NCBI GenBank assembly: GCA_010094025.1
Contig: ML991819.1
Span: 62,001 to 126,000 of the forward strand
DNA: 64,000 nt
Reading direction: 5' to 3'
Origin: Viridothelium virens
Lineage: Eukaryota > Ascomycota > Dothideomycetes > Trypetheliales > Trypetheliaceae
Position 1 is the first letter of the stretch; each line of letters starts with the position of its first letter. A program made the translations under genes and the position numbers. This document shows, one piece after another, positions 33,361 to 44,277 of the stretch. A model generated the notes under the pieces. The model did no database searches and was not told the origin of the DNA. It saw nothing but the letters and a program-made list of their open reading frames with translations.

Positions 33361-35110
33361 ATGGATAGTGACCGTGATCGAAGGTTCGTTTAACCTAACC
33401 TCTTTTCAGGCTGGGCCTGGGTGAACTTTTTTTTTTTTTTTTCCCTCCTTCGCCATACTGAGACATGATTTTAGATCATACGATCGAGATGCTTCATTTC
33501 ACGGAGAGACGTACAGACCCACTGGAGGTCGTTCGCCTCTCCGAGATGACTATCGTCCAAGACAGCCTCCTGTAGATACCTACATCCCCTCAAATTCTCG
33601 AGCAGCGAGGCCCCGCAGCCGTTCACGAGAGCGATTCCGCGCAAGATCGCGAAGTCCAGGCACATCTTACAGGGGTCGGCCGAGATCACCCCCTCCAAGG
33701 CGTGGCTTCTCACCGCGAAGGTCCGACTACAGACATGATGAGAGAATGCGCTCGCCACCACCGAGAAGCTACCGTGCAGAAGATAGGTATCAGGAACGCT
33801 CTCCGAGATATGCAAGAGAAAGGTCTCCGTTACCCTTGAAGCGTAGCCGAGAAGCATCTCCCGTGGGCAGTCGAGGAGTGCGCTCGCCTCCGCCCGCCAA
33901 GAGAGAGAGGCTTCATTCCCCTCGGCGTGGGAGATATGACGACTATCCCCCTCGCTCGGATAGGTACGTCTCCTAAAGAGCATGGTGCTGGGTGTGCAAG
34001 ATGTGCTACTAACATTAACTGAAAAGGCGCGAATATTCCCCCAAGCGCGACACCCGTCGATCTCCACCACCTTCGAGAACATATCGTCCTCGCTCTCGCT
34101 CACCAGGCTACCGTTCTGAACGTGTGGACCCGTATGCTGTGGAAGACTGGAGGCGACGCTCGCCTTCACCAAGAACCGGTCGTGAGCGCGCCGAAGCGGA
34201 GGGATCAGGAGCCACATCTCGGCGGTCGTCTCCACCAGTCCACCCCAGTAGGGCTGCAATGCAACCTGACCCTGAACCATACCCAACCAGGACTCGTTCC
34301 CCGTATCCACCTCGCTCCCCGCCAAGACGACACGACTCACCTCCACGAGATTACCCGCCTAATGGAGATGGTCGAAGTGGACTTCCCTTCCGCAACGGCG
34401 AGCAATCTCGAGGCCCGCCGCCTTCTCGCGCCTATGCTGGCTCTCCTCCAAGTGGGCCGTCTTCTAGTCAAGTCTCAATGTCCGCCCACAATCGTCCTGG
34501 TAGTACTTCCGTCCTCTCAGCTCCGTCACATCCTCGTGGTGGCCGGGGCGGCTACAGAGGAGGCGACTATCATCCGCGAGATCCCTACTCTCGTGACTAT
34601 TCTTCGGGCCCTCCACCTCCTCGCCGCGGCTCTTTTGGCCCCTCCCGTGGCCGAGGTGGTCCCCCACCTCCCTACGATAGCGGTCCCCCCTCCGGCCCCC
34701 GCGGCGGTTATGGCGGCCATCGCGCGTACGGTGGCCCTCCTTCCTTTCGTGGCAATAGCAGCAGCTCCACCACATATCCACGCACCCAGCATTTCAATAA
34801 TAAGCCCGAGGGCGGGACGTCACGGGCTCTTTCGAACGGAGCAGAACACCTCGCTGATTTACCTGAAATCGTGCCTGGTGGACAGAAGTTGCCGGAGGTA
34901 CACGATACAAGCAAGATCAATCGGCTCGAGGATGAGGCGAGGAAGTTGAGGGAGGCAATTGCGGAGAAGGAGGCGAAGAAGAGGCAGGGGGTGAGGGAGT
35001 GGGATCGGTTGCAGAGGGAGAGCGAGACTGCGGGTCTGAAGGCAGAGTTGGCGGAAGGACATCTACGGGCATTAAATGGGGAAGATGAGAGTGGAGGGGC
35101 GGCGTTCTAA
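33361..35110 (+). CDS. RS/RGG-rich nuclear protein, unassigned
   Basis: Exons are 33361-33383, 33475-33963 and 34027-35110, giving 531 residues. The first half is built from Arg-Ser, Arg-Ser-Pro and Arg-Asp-Tyr units (RSRSRERFRARSRSPG), as in SR-related splicing factors. The middle has Gly/Arg/Tyr/Pro-rich RGG-like runs (RGGRGGYRGGDY). The C terminus, KINRLEDEARKLREAIAEKE and onward, is a charged coiled coil of about 60 residues. There is no RRM. A role in mRNP or splicing condensates is inference. It lies directly downstream of SF3B2. Intron 1 contains a 16-T run. Introns are placed by donor/acceptor and phase; all three exons fit. Confidence 0.82.
33427..33442 (+). repeat. T16 run in intron 1 of the RS-rich gene
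   Basis: A homopolymer of 16 T acts as the polypyrimidine tract about 30 nt upstream of the acceptor AG at 33473-33474. Its length is likely to vary. Confidence 0.9.
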
Positions 35111-35528
35111 GGTCGCAGAGTTGAGAAGGTGTATGGGGCTTTGGTGGGTGACGGAGGGTGCCGTGCTGGCTCTGCAGTTGAGGAGTTTGGTGGTGTTATA
35201 TGGAGGAGTAGAGTGTCGATTTTACTCTGCAATTTGCGTATCTAGCGTGCACATTGCGGAGTGGTTCGGCATGCGCTTTCAACGTGCGCTGAGAGTGTCA
35301 TATCTTGAAGGGACCTCTCTCTGCACCTTATACCGAAGCAGTGCCTTAGATCAATGATGCGCTCTCATTCAAAGGGCTTGTATTCATAACTCTCTAATAG
35401 TAGACGATACATATGCTACACTCATACTTTTACAACGAGTCCCTAGCTGATCCAAAAACTCCTTGCTTGAGAAGGCGGCGACATAAATATCTCCGAGATG
35501 CAAATTAGAATACTGCGTCATCCGACAG
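35111..35528. other. intergenic, converging 3' ends
   Basis: Spacer between the RS-rich gene and VPS55, which converge. No other feature seen. Confidence 0.5.
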
Positions 35529-36082
35529 CTAAAAATCCTGCTCTTCTTGGAAAAACATAGTGAAGCTTATGATGGTGCCGTAGATCAGCAATCCACCGAT
35601 TATGGACATTGCCATGGCGGGATAGGTGATTAAATAGCAATGCGCGAGCAGTACGGGTAGAGCTGTGAAGACAAGTCAGCGATCTCTCCCCCTGTATCCT
35701 CGATAGTCCACCAGATGCAGAGATATGCCATTCTCTGGATTGGAGATGAAGTGAGCACGAGACCTACCAATCCCCATCACGACCAAGAACCCGGTAAGGA
35801 ATCTCCCGAAATCGATAATGCCCGTGCTGCCACTATCCATGAAGTCATCCGAGTTCTGCGCCCGGCTGCAAAGCCAGTTAGGAATTGGAGCGATAACATA
35901 GGTTGCGACGACAAGAAGGGTAAGATAGTTTTTGAAGAGGGCGGATGAGAGGATCACGAGGAGGAAACCGATTGCTAGGACCTGAACAGAAGCGTCAGAC
36001 GTGTCAAGAAGCTGCAGAGACTGTTAGAGGCAAGGCGTACAAAAGAGAGAGCAATGATAGTCTTGAGGCCGGCCATAGCCAT
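35529..36082 (-). CDS. VPS55: Vps55 / LEPROT family endosomal membrane protein
   Basis: Exons are 36082-36041, 35981-35768 and 35662-35529, giving 129 residues. Vps55 forms a complex with Vps68 on late endosomes and helps cargo reach the vacuole. The protein is almost all membrane: four hydrophobic segments with the conserved links ILSSALFKNYLTLLV, YVIAPIPNWLCSRA and DFGRFLTGFLVVMGIALPV, the last rebuilt by splicing. It ends FFQEEQDF. Exon 1 encodes only 14 residues (MAMAGLKTIIALSF); Met3 is an alternative start. It diverges from the proteasome gene. Its known partner Vps68 is encoded at about 62 kb. Confidence 0.95.
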
Positions 36083-36482
36083 GATTTAGGAGTGTTCCGC
36101 CAAGGGGGCGCTGACACAGTCGAGAGAGGCCGAGGAAAAGGAGATCAGAAACGACGCTATACCGTTCGATCCGTCAGCACGTGTGTCGGGATCTTTTCAT
36201 GAGTGGAAGCGTGGGGAAATAATGGCTGAAGTGTGGGTTGGCAGGCGCTTGGTTGTTGAGGTTGACGCTGCTGAGCTCGGGCGGAACGCAGCCTGGTGGA
36301 AGGGGAGCTTCAGACGCGCGGTTGTTGCTGGCTGGAGAGCTTCGAAATCGACCTCATTTACATTCACAACCTCACGGCCGTCCCTCTCTCTCCATTACTG
36401 CTCGCACAATCTTCCCTCTCGCCTTTGCTTCGACTTCTCTTGGCCTTCATTATCAGTTCTCAGGCCTTGTCTTGCCGCCAAA
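36083..36482. promoter_or_regulatory. shared VPS55/PRE5 divergent promoter
   Basis: A 400-bp region between two divergent starts; the last 100 bp before PRE5 is CT-rich. No proteasome-specific box was identified with confidence. Confidence 0.45.
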
Positions 36483-37381
36483 ATGTTTCGTAACAACTAT
36501 GATAACGATTCGGTCACCTTGTGAGGCTTACCAAGTCAATTTCTCGGTTCATGTGCACGACCTCTAACATTTTGCAGCTCACCTCAAGGGCGGATATTCC
36601 AAGTAGAATATGCGCAAGAAGCTGTGAAACAGGGTTCTGTTGTCGTCGGTATCGTGAGCAAAACACATGCCGTCCTTGCCGCATTGAAGGTAGAGTCTTT
36701 GGACTCCTTTCCTTCTCTTTTGCAATAGGAACATATCGAGCTAAGGCTTTGAATTACTAGCGAAATGCCGAAGAACTCTCATCCTACCAAAAAAAGATCA
36801 TCGAAATCGACACCCACTACGGCATCGCTCTCGCCGGCCTGGCCTCCGACGCCCGCGTACTTTCCAATTTCATGAAGCAACAATCTCTCGCATCCCGCCT
36901 GACCTACGACCGCCCCATGCAGCTCGCCGACATCACTGCACGCATCGGCGACCGCGCCCAGATCAACACGCAACAGTACGGGAAACGGCCTTACGGCGTC
37001 GGCCTCCTCATCGCCGGCGTCGACGCTACGGGTCCACATCTCTTCGAATTCCAGCCCAGCGGCGTGACGCAGGAGATGGTGGCGTGCGGGATCGGGGCGC
37101 GCAGCCAGATGGCGCGGACGTATCTAGAGCGGAATCTGGAGCAGTTCGAGGGCAGCAATCGGGAGGAGCTAATCAGGCACGCACTGAGGGCATTGAAGGA
37201 GAGTCTAAGTCAGGATAAGGAGCTCACGGTGGATAACACGAGTTTGGGAGTCGTGGGCACGGGAGATGCAAAGGAGAGGTTTCGGTTGTTCGAGGGCACC
37301 GAGATCCAGAGTTGGTTAGAGACAACGTTTGAGAATCAGGGATCTACGCAGGAAGGGGAAGGTATGGACGTTGATAAATAA
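36483..37381 (+). CDS. PRE5: 20S proteasome subunit alpha6 (Pre5 / PSMA1)
   Basis: Exons are 36483-36520, 36578-36689 and 36761-37381, giving 256 residues. It is an alpha-ring subunit of the 20S core particle. The N terminus [20 protein letters not shown], then [13 protein letters not shown], is the alpha-subunit signature with its YDxxxxxxSPxGRxxQVEYA layout. [31 protein letters not shown] and the QMARTYLE helix follow. MFRN-YD and the late EGTEIQSWL block favour alpha6 over other alpha subunits. Without splicing the frame would close at VTL. Confidence 0.94.
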
Positions 37382-37688
37382 GAGGGAAGAGAGGTAGTAT
37401 AGGAGGTCGTGTTTGAGGTGGAGTGACGTGTGGATATATGCATTCAAGGGGTTTCTTTGATGGTGATGGAAGACCCGCGGATTCCATTTCATTAGCCGGA
37501 TAGCTCACGTAATGTAGTTACTCCATAGACGACTGTAATATATTACAACGAATTGTGCGAATCAACGTGACGAGGACGGGATCCTTACAGCACACAAATG
37601 GATAAGGTATGGTCAGGTTCCTTACCTGCAGGTGGTGCATCATGAGCACGTGATGCGGCATGCTCTTCGCGTTCTTCCACTTTGGCCG

Positions 37689-37694
37689 ACGCGT
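37689..37694. promoter_or_regulatory. ACGCGT (MCB-type) box
   Basis: A perfect ACGCGT, the MBF (Mbp1-Swi6) core that drives G1/S genes in fungi, 72 bp upstream of the CENP-W ATG. Whether it is bound is inference. Confidence 0.45.
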
Positions 37695-37738
37695 TTAGTC
37701 AACTGTTATTCTGTACCTCCTCTCCATCCGCCAACGCG

Positions 37739-37744
37739 ACGCGT
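37739..37744. promoter_or_regulatory. ACGCGT (MCB-type) box
   Basis: A second perfect ACGCGT only 22 bp upstream of the same ATG and 50 bp from the first. It may be too close to the start to act on transcription unless the 5' UTR is very short. Confidence 0.4.
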
Positions 37745-37760
37745 CAAATGAGCCTCGATC

Positions 37761-38197
37761 ATGGCGGCTTCGCAATCACTCTATCCCCGCTCCACTGTCA
37801 AGCGTATTGTCAAAGCGCACAGCAATCGATCACTCACGAAGAACGTGGATATCATGGTAAGTTGAAGGCTTGGGCCTCTGAGTATGCTAGTGTTTACTAA
37901 ATAGTATCTTTGATAGATCTTCCTCGATTACACATTTTTCATCCAAGAGTAAGATTGGACCTCTACGCCAACTTATTGAGTGTACAATAGACTGTTAACC
38001 TGATATAAAGCTTGATGCGAGAAGCCTCTATCTCCTCCAAGCTATCTGGCGAGCGTGGCGTTTCAGCCAAGACAATCAGAAAGGCCACAGAGGTAGATCT
38101 CTACTTTCTACACGTCCAATTCCTCGTTCACTATTGCAAACTGAGGTTGCTGATCCTTGATCATTTGTAGAATTCCTTACGGAAGTTTAAAGGCTAG
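37761..38197 (+). CDS. CENP-W-like histone-fold kinetochore protein
   Basis: Four small exons, 37761-37856, 37917-37948, 38011-38092 and 38171-38197, join in frame to 78 residues. CENP-W pairs with CENP-T in the CCAN and forms a nucleosome-like particle at centromeres. The sequence begins MAASQSLYPRSTVKRIVKAH, goes on through SLTKNVDIMIFLDYTFFIQ and SGERGVSAKTIRKATENSL, and ends RKFKG. This is the helix-strand layout of a short histone fold and the pattern I know from fungal CENP-W. All donors (GTAAGT, GTAAGA, GTAGAT) and AG acceptors are in phase. Each exon is too short to stand out alone. Another small histone-fold protein is the main alternative. Confidence 0.75.
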
Positions 38198-40618
38198 CTT
38201 CCGTAGTCCGGCACAGGCTTAACGACAAACAATTTTCCAAAAGTTGGACAAGAGAGCTAACGATGCCTTTGTATCATTGACACACTTGACCTGGGATTCC
38301 AGGGGAGAAAGAAGTCGAAAGAACTAAGTGTGCACTTGGGCCAGGAGGTATTGCGGTCGGATATTTGCCTAACCCCACCAGCCGACTCAAGATGAGCTTA
38401 AGGCTCCTATCGCGGACGATGCCGAGATTTGTTTACGATAACATCTAATTCTGGAGGGTATCTTGGACCTTGGCGATGATGTTTTCTTCTGCGACTTCAA
38501 ATTTTCAAGGCAGTTGGAGGTACGCTAATCCGGGGCTTGGTGACTAGCGCCATATACACGTCATGAAACCTGTCGAATACTCGATTTAATGGAATCGCAG
38601 TTCGCACCGGTACACAAGAGTGGCGGATCTCTAGCAGTCTCTTTGCCCCTCGGAGATAGCTCGCTGGACTTTTCCTATGCTATGATCATGAATTGCCTCT
38701 GCTGAGAGTGCCCGTATGGACAGAGTTTTAGGACATCGAGGGATTCCTCAGGTTCTCGAGAATTCACTTATCTTCAAATGAAAGAAACCTTTCTGTGTTC
38801 TACAAGACATCGCCACTGCAAAAGCCGGTTCAAAGCTGGTAGAGAAGCCAGTCCCATCCGAAACAACTGATCGAGCTTTGTTCAGCATCATAGACGAGCT
38901 GAAAGCCATTTTTGCCGGAGATACCTCACCAAGGTCAGAAAATCACTGCGTAAGGCGTTGACGGCATCACGGCAATCAAGGCCACAATTCTCTCTTTCAT
39001 CCCAAATGTCGCATCCGGTCAATATGAGATATCTGATAAAAATTTCGTAACCTCCAGATCGATTCAATGAAGTCCGTTCGCGTCCGTACAAGTGGCAAAA
39101 ATATGCATACGCAATCTTGCTTGATACTAAGCCGCGAGGAATATCCTATTCATTCGGGCGTAATATTGGTCTGCGAGAGTCATGATCCGGAAACCGCACA
39201 CCAAACATGCATAGTCTCCGGGAAAATGAGGAAATTCTCCATCAGTGCAAGGAGTACTCGGAACCTCCAGTCAGTGATTCGGTTCCGTAAACACGGCAAA
39301 TATTCTTCGGCCTGGACGCTTTCTAACATAGCAGAATTTCCTCTCTTTAGTAGCTATCACGAAACCTTCCGTAAATGAAGAGCTTTCTCTGACTATTACT
39401 ATCTATCTGTAGCCGAGATCCCAAACGACGAGGAAGGGACTGACATTTCAATATCGTACACTGCATGCATTGGGTCGTTCTTCTGAGCGAAGAGCAGATA
39501 GGACTCAGAGATCTGTTGAAGGAGCTCAGAGGATCAGTGATCTATTAGACCAAGCTTTCGTGACTATGAGTAGCCGACCATGACTCTAGGCTCACTGCCA
39601 GTGATGTATATAAAGAATGAGTGCCGAGAATTTGGCCTTCTCTTCTTTAACTCCAAGAGTAACATCTAATAATGGAAGCTAGTCCCTATGCCCAGTATCA
39701 CGTTCGGTGCTGACATTGGATTTCGAACCTATTCAATTTTTTCTTGTCTTTGTAGTAAGCATTGCTGAATATAACTGAGAACGCTGTGTCCTCAAAATGG
39801 GAGAATCTTTCCAGCATTCGAGACTTGCAAGAATTGGAGTAAAGTTGCCGACTCCCTAGAATGCAGTCTCATCAAAGAAATTCAGTACTGTAATGAGGAA
39901 CGGCGGTACTTAGCTTCGTGCTTGAAGCTCTTGTGGACTCACAGGCCTTGTCTGACTTAGCATGGCCTTACGAACGAGCCGTGAGGTTAAGCGGCTGAAC
40001 GTACTCTGCCAGATACAAATCAACGAAAATAGGAGGAGCTGCTAGGTATTTCATTCTAAGTCAGCCTCATCAGCCTATAGAGTATAGACCGGTCTCGTCG
40101 TGGTGTGGACCTCAAGTCACAATGCGAGACGCACTTTGAGTGAATTGGATATTCCAACCTCTACGAATCGACTAACAGCTCGGTCGTGGTGGTGGCACTA
40201 CTAGTAACGATACTGTTCATTGTGTTAATAGCTAATTAGTATTTCTACTAGAGTTCGCGAAGGTGCAATAGCGCAACCTTAGTGTGAATGACCTGTTGTA
40301 CATGAAGTTTTGCTTGCAGGCTTCAATCGCCGCTCGAGAACGGCCGCAAGCCTCGCGAGGTCACAAATGCTCAAGGTTCGGTACGGCAACCAAAGAGTCA
40401 AATGTGAAGAGAATCGCCTAAAATGCAGACTAGAGCCTCCCTGCTTGATGCATACCTAGTAGGTAGTTCAACGCCTTCCGATGCATAGGTGTTTCCATCC
40501 ATCCGCTACCGCACCATTTGCTGATATTAAACATAGAAGAACTGGAGAAATGAGACAAACAGAAAATCAGGAATTCATATGCAAATCATGGGGATGCCGC
40601 ATCATACGCAATCCATGC
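38198..40618. other. 2.4-kb gene-poor region
   Basis: No intact gene. Short coding-like stretches occur, for example ALFSIIDELKAIFAGDTSPR near 38870-38935 on the plus strand, and RVKCEENRLKCRLEPPC near 40395-40445, which recalls the second half of a Zn2Cys6 cluster. They are too short and interrupted to assign. The region may be a graveyard of one or more lost genes. Confidence 0.4.
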
Positions 40619-43086
40619 CTACTGCATATTGCCGAAGTTCATGCCTCCCATGCCTGGCAGCGGGAATCCGAAGTTGGGCACCGCTGGGCTGACACCAATC
40701 GTCTCCGCTGCGGGAGCAGGAGGGCGAGGAGACTCGCGACGAGGAGGATCTGGCTGACGGAATCGGCCGCCTCCACCGCCACCACTCGCTCCACCGCTAA
40801 AGCCACCACGATTGCCTTGTCCACGACGAGGACCGCCATGGTCGGGACCCATGCGGCGACTGATGGCTATCAAAGACTCAAGTTAGTCTTGCGATCCACA
40901 GAAAATGAAAGGAGAGGGAATTTAAGAATGGGGGAGTATACCTTTGGAAGAGACACCTGCTCCAATTTCGATATCCGGTTCTTCGACCACCATACCCGTC
41001 TCAATGGGTCGTCCGCCAGAGCCACCAAAGTCAGCCGTGAGCATCCATTTACGGTCTGCGTCAGTGAGGCGACTGATGGGAATGACACTAATGCCAGTGT
41101 TGTAGTCGGAGCAATCACGAGGACCGAAGCCGACACCCCAACGTGTTTGGCGAGCTTTGCTGATGATGTTGGGATCCTTATTATTCTCCATACCTCCCTT
41201 TGCAGCGACGGCATCTTTGCGACTGGCCATTTTCACAAAAGCATGGCGTTTGTCAAGATTGACAATCACGGTCTGGACTTGGCCGAATTGGGAGAAGATA
41301 TTGCGCAGTTCTGATTCTGTGCCTGCGGCACCACCAACGAAGAGAGTTCGGCTGTGTACTTTGATACTGCCCTCTGGAAGGGAGTCATCGTATTCAACCC
41401 ACTTGAGAGCCTGGTTGTTCTTGGGGGCAATGTTACCAGGGGGGGGACTGCGCTGACGATACTTATCACGTCCGCCTCGGCCTCTATCTCGCCCACGACG
41501 GTCATCTAAATTGTCGTTCCGGACAGCATCGGGATCGTACTCTCCATATACTGGACTATCGCGTCGATTGATGCCACCGCCTCGACGATAATCGGGAGAA
41601 CGGCTCCGAGAGCGGTAGTCTCGATCACGTGACGGTTCCCACCCAGAAACGCCTGGAGCCGAAGCATTAGTAACATATGAGGGGTGGGCTGGAGGAGCTG
41701 CTGGAGGAGCTACTGGAGCGGAGGCAGATGAGCCATTGCCAACGGCGGTCAGTGCTTGTAAAATCTGTTCCTGGGAATAGCCATGAGCAAGAAGAGCCTG
41801 TAAGAGTTGTGCCTGCAAAACGTTCTGAGCTCCACCGCTAGCAACAGCAGATAAAGACACAGAAGGATTTGGTTGAGGATATGCGAGAGTCTGCGAGCCT
41901 GCACCGGTTGAAAACGCACTCATCAGTGAAGCTGTTTGGTTAGATCCAGCGACCGGAGGATTCGTTCCATACGCATTAAAAGGCGGCGGTTGAAGAGCAG
42001 GTTGCTGCTGTGTGGGAATGTAAGTATTCTGAGAAGTCGAAAGACTTGGCGTGCTCGAAAGTGGTGCTGGCTGTTGTGGTTGCTGGACTGGCGTGGATTG
42101 AACTCCGAAGTTTGCTAAAGCAGCCAAAATGGAAGAGGTATCCTGGGGAGGCGGTGCTTGAGCACTAGACTGCGTCTGAGGCGCAGCTTGCGACGGAATT
42201 GTGCCGCCGAAGTGACCGTTCTGCTGTGAAGCAAGCGTGCCCAATACATTTGGCGGTGGACTACCATCTGGAGTAAAGGAGCGGGCGTCTACGAGCAAGC
42301 AAACATTGTTAGAACTGAACATGCTCAAACCACGCTCCGGTGCCTGTTTGCTTTTTCAAGGAATCTTACTCTGAGTAGATGCATTCAGCTTCTGCTTCAA
42401 GCCTGACAGCATTTCCGACGGAAATGTATGGCTTCGTTCCCAAATGTCAAGGAGTTTGGAGATTTTTTCCTACCAAATCGAGTAAGTCATCTGCAAATCT
42501 TTACTGTGCATCTGTGCATGAACTTGGTAAATCTTATAATGTCCAGAGCAGCGGCAGGGATCGGATCATTTGTGTTGCATACACACCCTGCCAATTCTGC
42601 ACTAGAGGTGGAGATGATAATCTTCTATTCAATATCATGGGTACTAACCTTTTGATCTGCTGGAGCAACTTGAAAGAGTTCATTCATCAAGGCAGGCATT
42701 AGCTCGGTGATTCTACGCACTCCGGCGGCATAAGTACCATCCCCAGCGGAACTACTTGCGAGATCTTGACCTGCGTGACGGGCTTCTTCTATCCATTTGC
42801 GCGTCACAGAATCTACCACGTAAAGGATGCCTAGCTTATGGGTTGCTGCAGTTTTCTTGAAATGGGTGTAAATCTTCTGAATTAAGGCGGATTCGGCCTA
42901 GAAGGTCGCGCTCGGGATCAGCATCTCGATTGGGTTTTCGGCGTGACCTCCACGTTCATTAATGCTTACCTGCACTTGATCGATGCACAGTTTGGTAATG
43001 GCTTCAACTTTCGCACCGGATACGCCAGGTGGTTTGCGAGCCTGCAACGCCTGCAAATGTCCATCTAGATCTTCGACTGGAGGCAT
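40619..43086 (-). CDS. SEB1: Seb1/Nrd1-type RNA-binding transcription termination factor
   Basis: Exons are 43086-42970, 42897-42649, 42469-42370, 42288-40942 and 40866-40619, giving 686 residues. The N-terminal CTD-interacting domain (residues 1 to about 150) has LGILYVVDSVTRKWIEEAR and EKISKLLDIWERSHTFP and binds the phosphorylated RNA polymerase II CTD. A Gln/Pro/Ser-rich linker and an Arg-Ser stretch follow. The RRM is at about 468-540, with RTLFVGGAAGTESELRNIF and HAFVKMASRKDAV, then the conserved TRWGVGFGPRDCSDY. The tail is RGG/Gly-rich. The layout matches fission-yeast Seb1 and budding-yeast Nrd1, which guide 3'-end formation and termination. The five-exon model is in phase throughout. 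Confidence 0.9.
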
Positions 43087-44277
43087 AATTACTGTGCTAC
43101 CGAAACTCCTGGAATATTGACTTGGATGAAGCTAAAAAAAAAAAAAAATCCGGCTTGCGCACAGAAGGGGGAAGGTACTATTGTGGTGTTCTGGATTGTC
43201 GGTCTTCTACTTTATGGACAAGTCGCACTTCAGAATTGAAGAGATACTATTGTGAAGTGACAAGAAGGCCGCAGACAGCCAAGTTACTGGCTGGAGGCAA
43301 TTTTGTCAACCAAGCGTATGCACGTATGGTGACTCAGGAAGCCACACACGCGACGAGTCCCCAAGTATATAGTATGTCGCAGCGAAGTATTGCCTATTCT
43401 CAAGTCTCCTCTGCCCAAATGATTAAGGTAGGGCTGTATGCAAAGAGGTGAAGGCTTGTTGAGTCTACGGACGCAAATCCAGCAGATAGGGTGAAATGAC
43501 TGTCCCGGTATGATGCGCCCGCAACAACTGGCGAAGCGACCGCAAAGTCCAGATACAGTGCGCCAAGGAAACTCCGAAGCTCTCCAGAGATGAGATGAAC
43601 AGCTTCGATGGCGGAAGTAGTGCTGATGGATGGAGGGTTGGTGATTGAAGTTGAAGGAAGAAGTTGAGCGACTGGTGGGAAACCCGAGTTTTTAAGGGTC
43701 CGCCAGGCCACTCTCGCCCGGGCGCCGAGGGGTCTGGTCACGGGATTTGTGCAGCTGAGCTGCGAGCTGGAGATCACCGGGCAACTACCTAGGTAGGAGC
43801 TAGTAGAATCCCAAGCAACGCGAATCTGACCGCTTCGGCTGAGTAGATATTGAGTGAAGCCGTGGGGCTGAGAGATGCGAGTGTAGTACTGACGACGCGA
43901 CGGATGCCGAGATAATGACGAGGAGGCTCAAAGAAGTGGTGGAGTTAGAAGGATGTACGCGTTGAGTGGAAATGCGTACGGAGGAGGTGGTGGATGAGGG
44001 TTGCAGGTGTGATCGGAAAGTGAAGAAGCTTCCCACCCTTCTGTGCCTTCCCTCGGTCTCTGTTCAACGCGCCGGGGGCCCGTGCGTCTCAACCGGATCC
44101 ACGGGCGTGCGCACTGACCTCATCGCTCCCTCAATCGCCGAAGATGGCGTGGCGTGCGTGCATAGTTCGGACAGCTTAATTCTTTCTTTTCGTCGCTTCG
44201 GCCTTCCAAACCATACGCTACATACATTAACGACGCTCCCATTCCATACAAAATCCTCTCAATTCCTCGCACCCGTC
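43087..44277. promoter_or_regulatory. divergent region between SEB1 and citrate synthase
   Basis: About 1.2 kb between divergent starts. It contains an A-run near 43134-43148. A 125-codon minus-strand frame at 43400-43777 has no recognisable domain, and I do not call it. Confidence 0.45.

Larger units (their letters stand above)
37382..37760. promoter_or_regulatory. region upstream of the CENP-W gene
   Basis: A 379-bp spacer with the PRE5 3' UTR and CENP-W promoter. It carries the two ACGCGT boxes listed separately. Confidence 0.5.

Noticed and set aside
34122-34949. A 275-codon frame overlapping the RS-rich gene
   Set aside because: It overlaps the real exon in another frame. The length follows from biased codons of Arg/Ser/Pro-rich coding sequence.
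40481-41314. A 277-codon plus-strand frame opposite SEB1
   Set aside because: It is antisense to the RRM and Gly-rich exons of SEB1 and has no recognisable domain.
43400-43777. A 125-codon minus-strand frame between SEB1 and citrate synthase
   Set aside because: It lies in a divergent promoter region, has no known motif and no in-phase partner exon was found.
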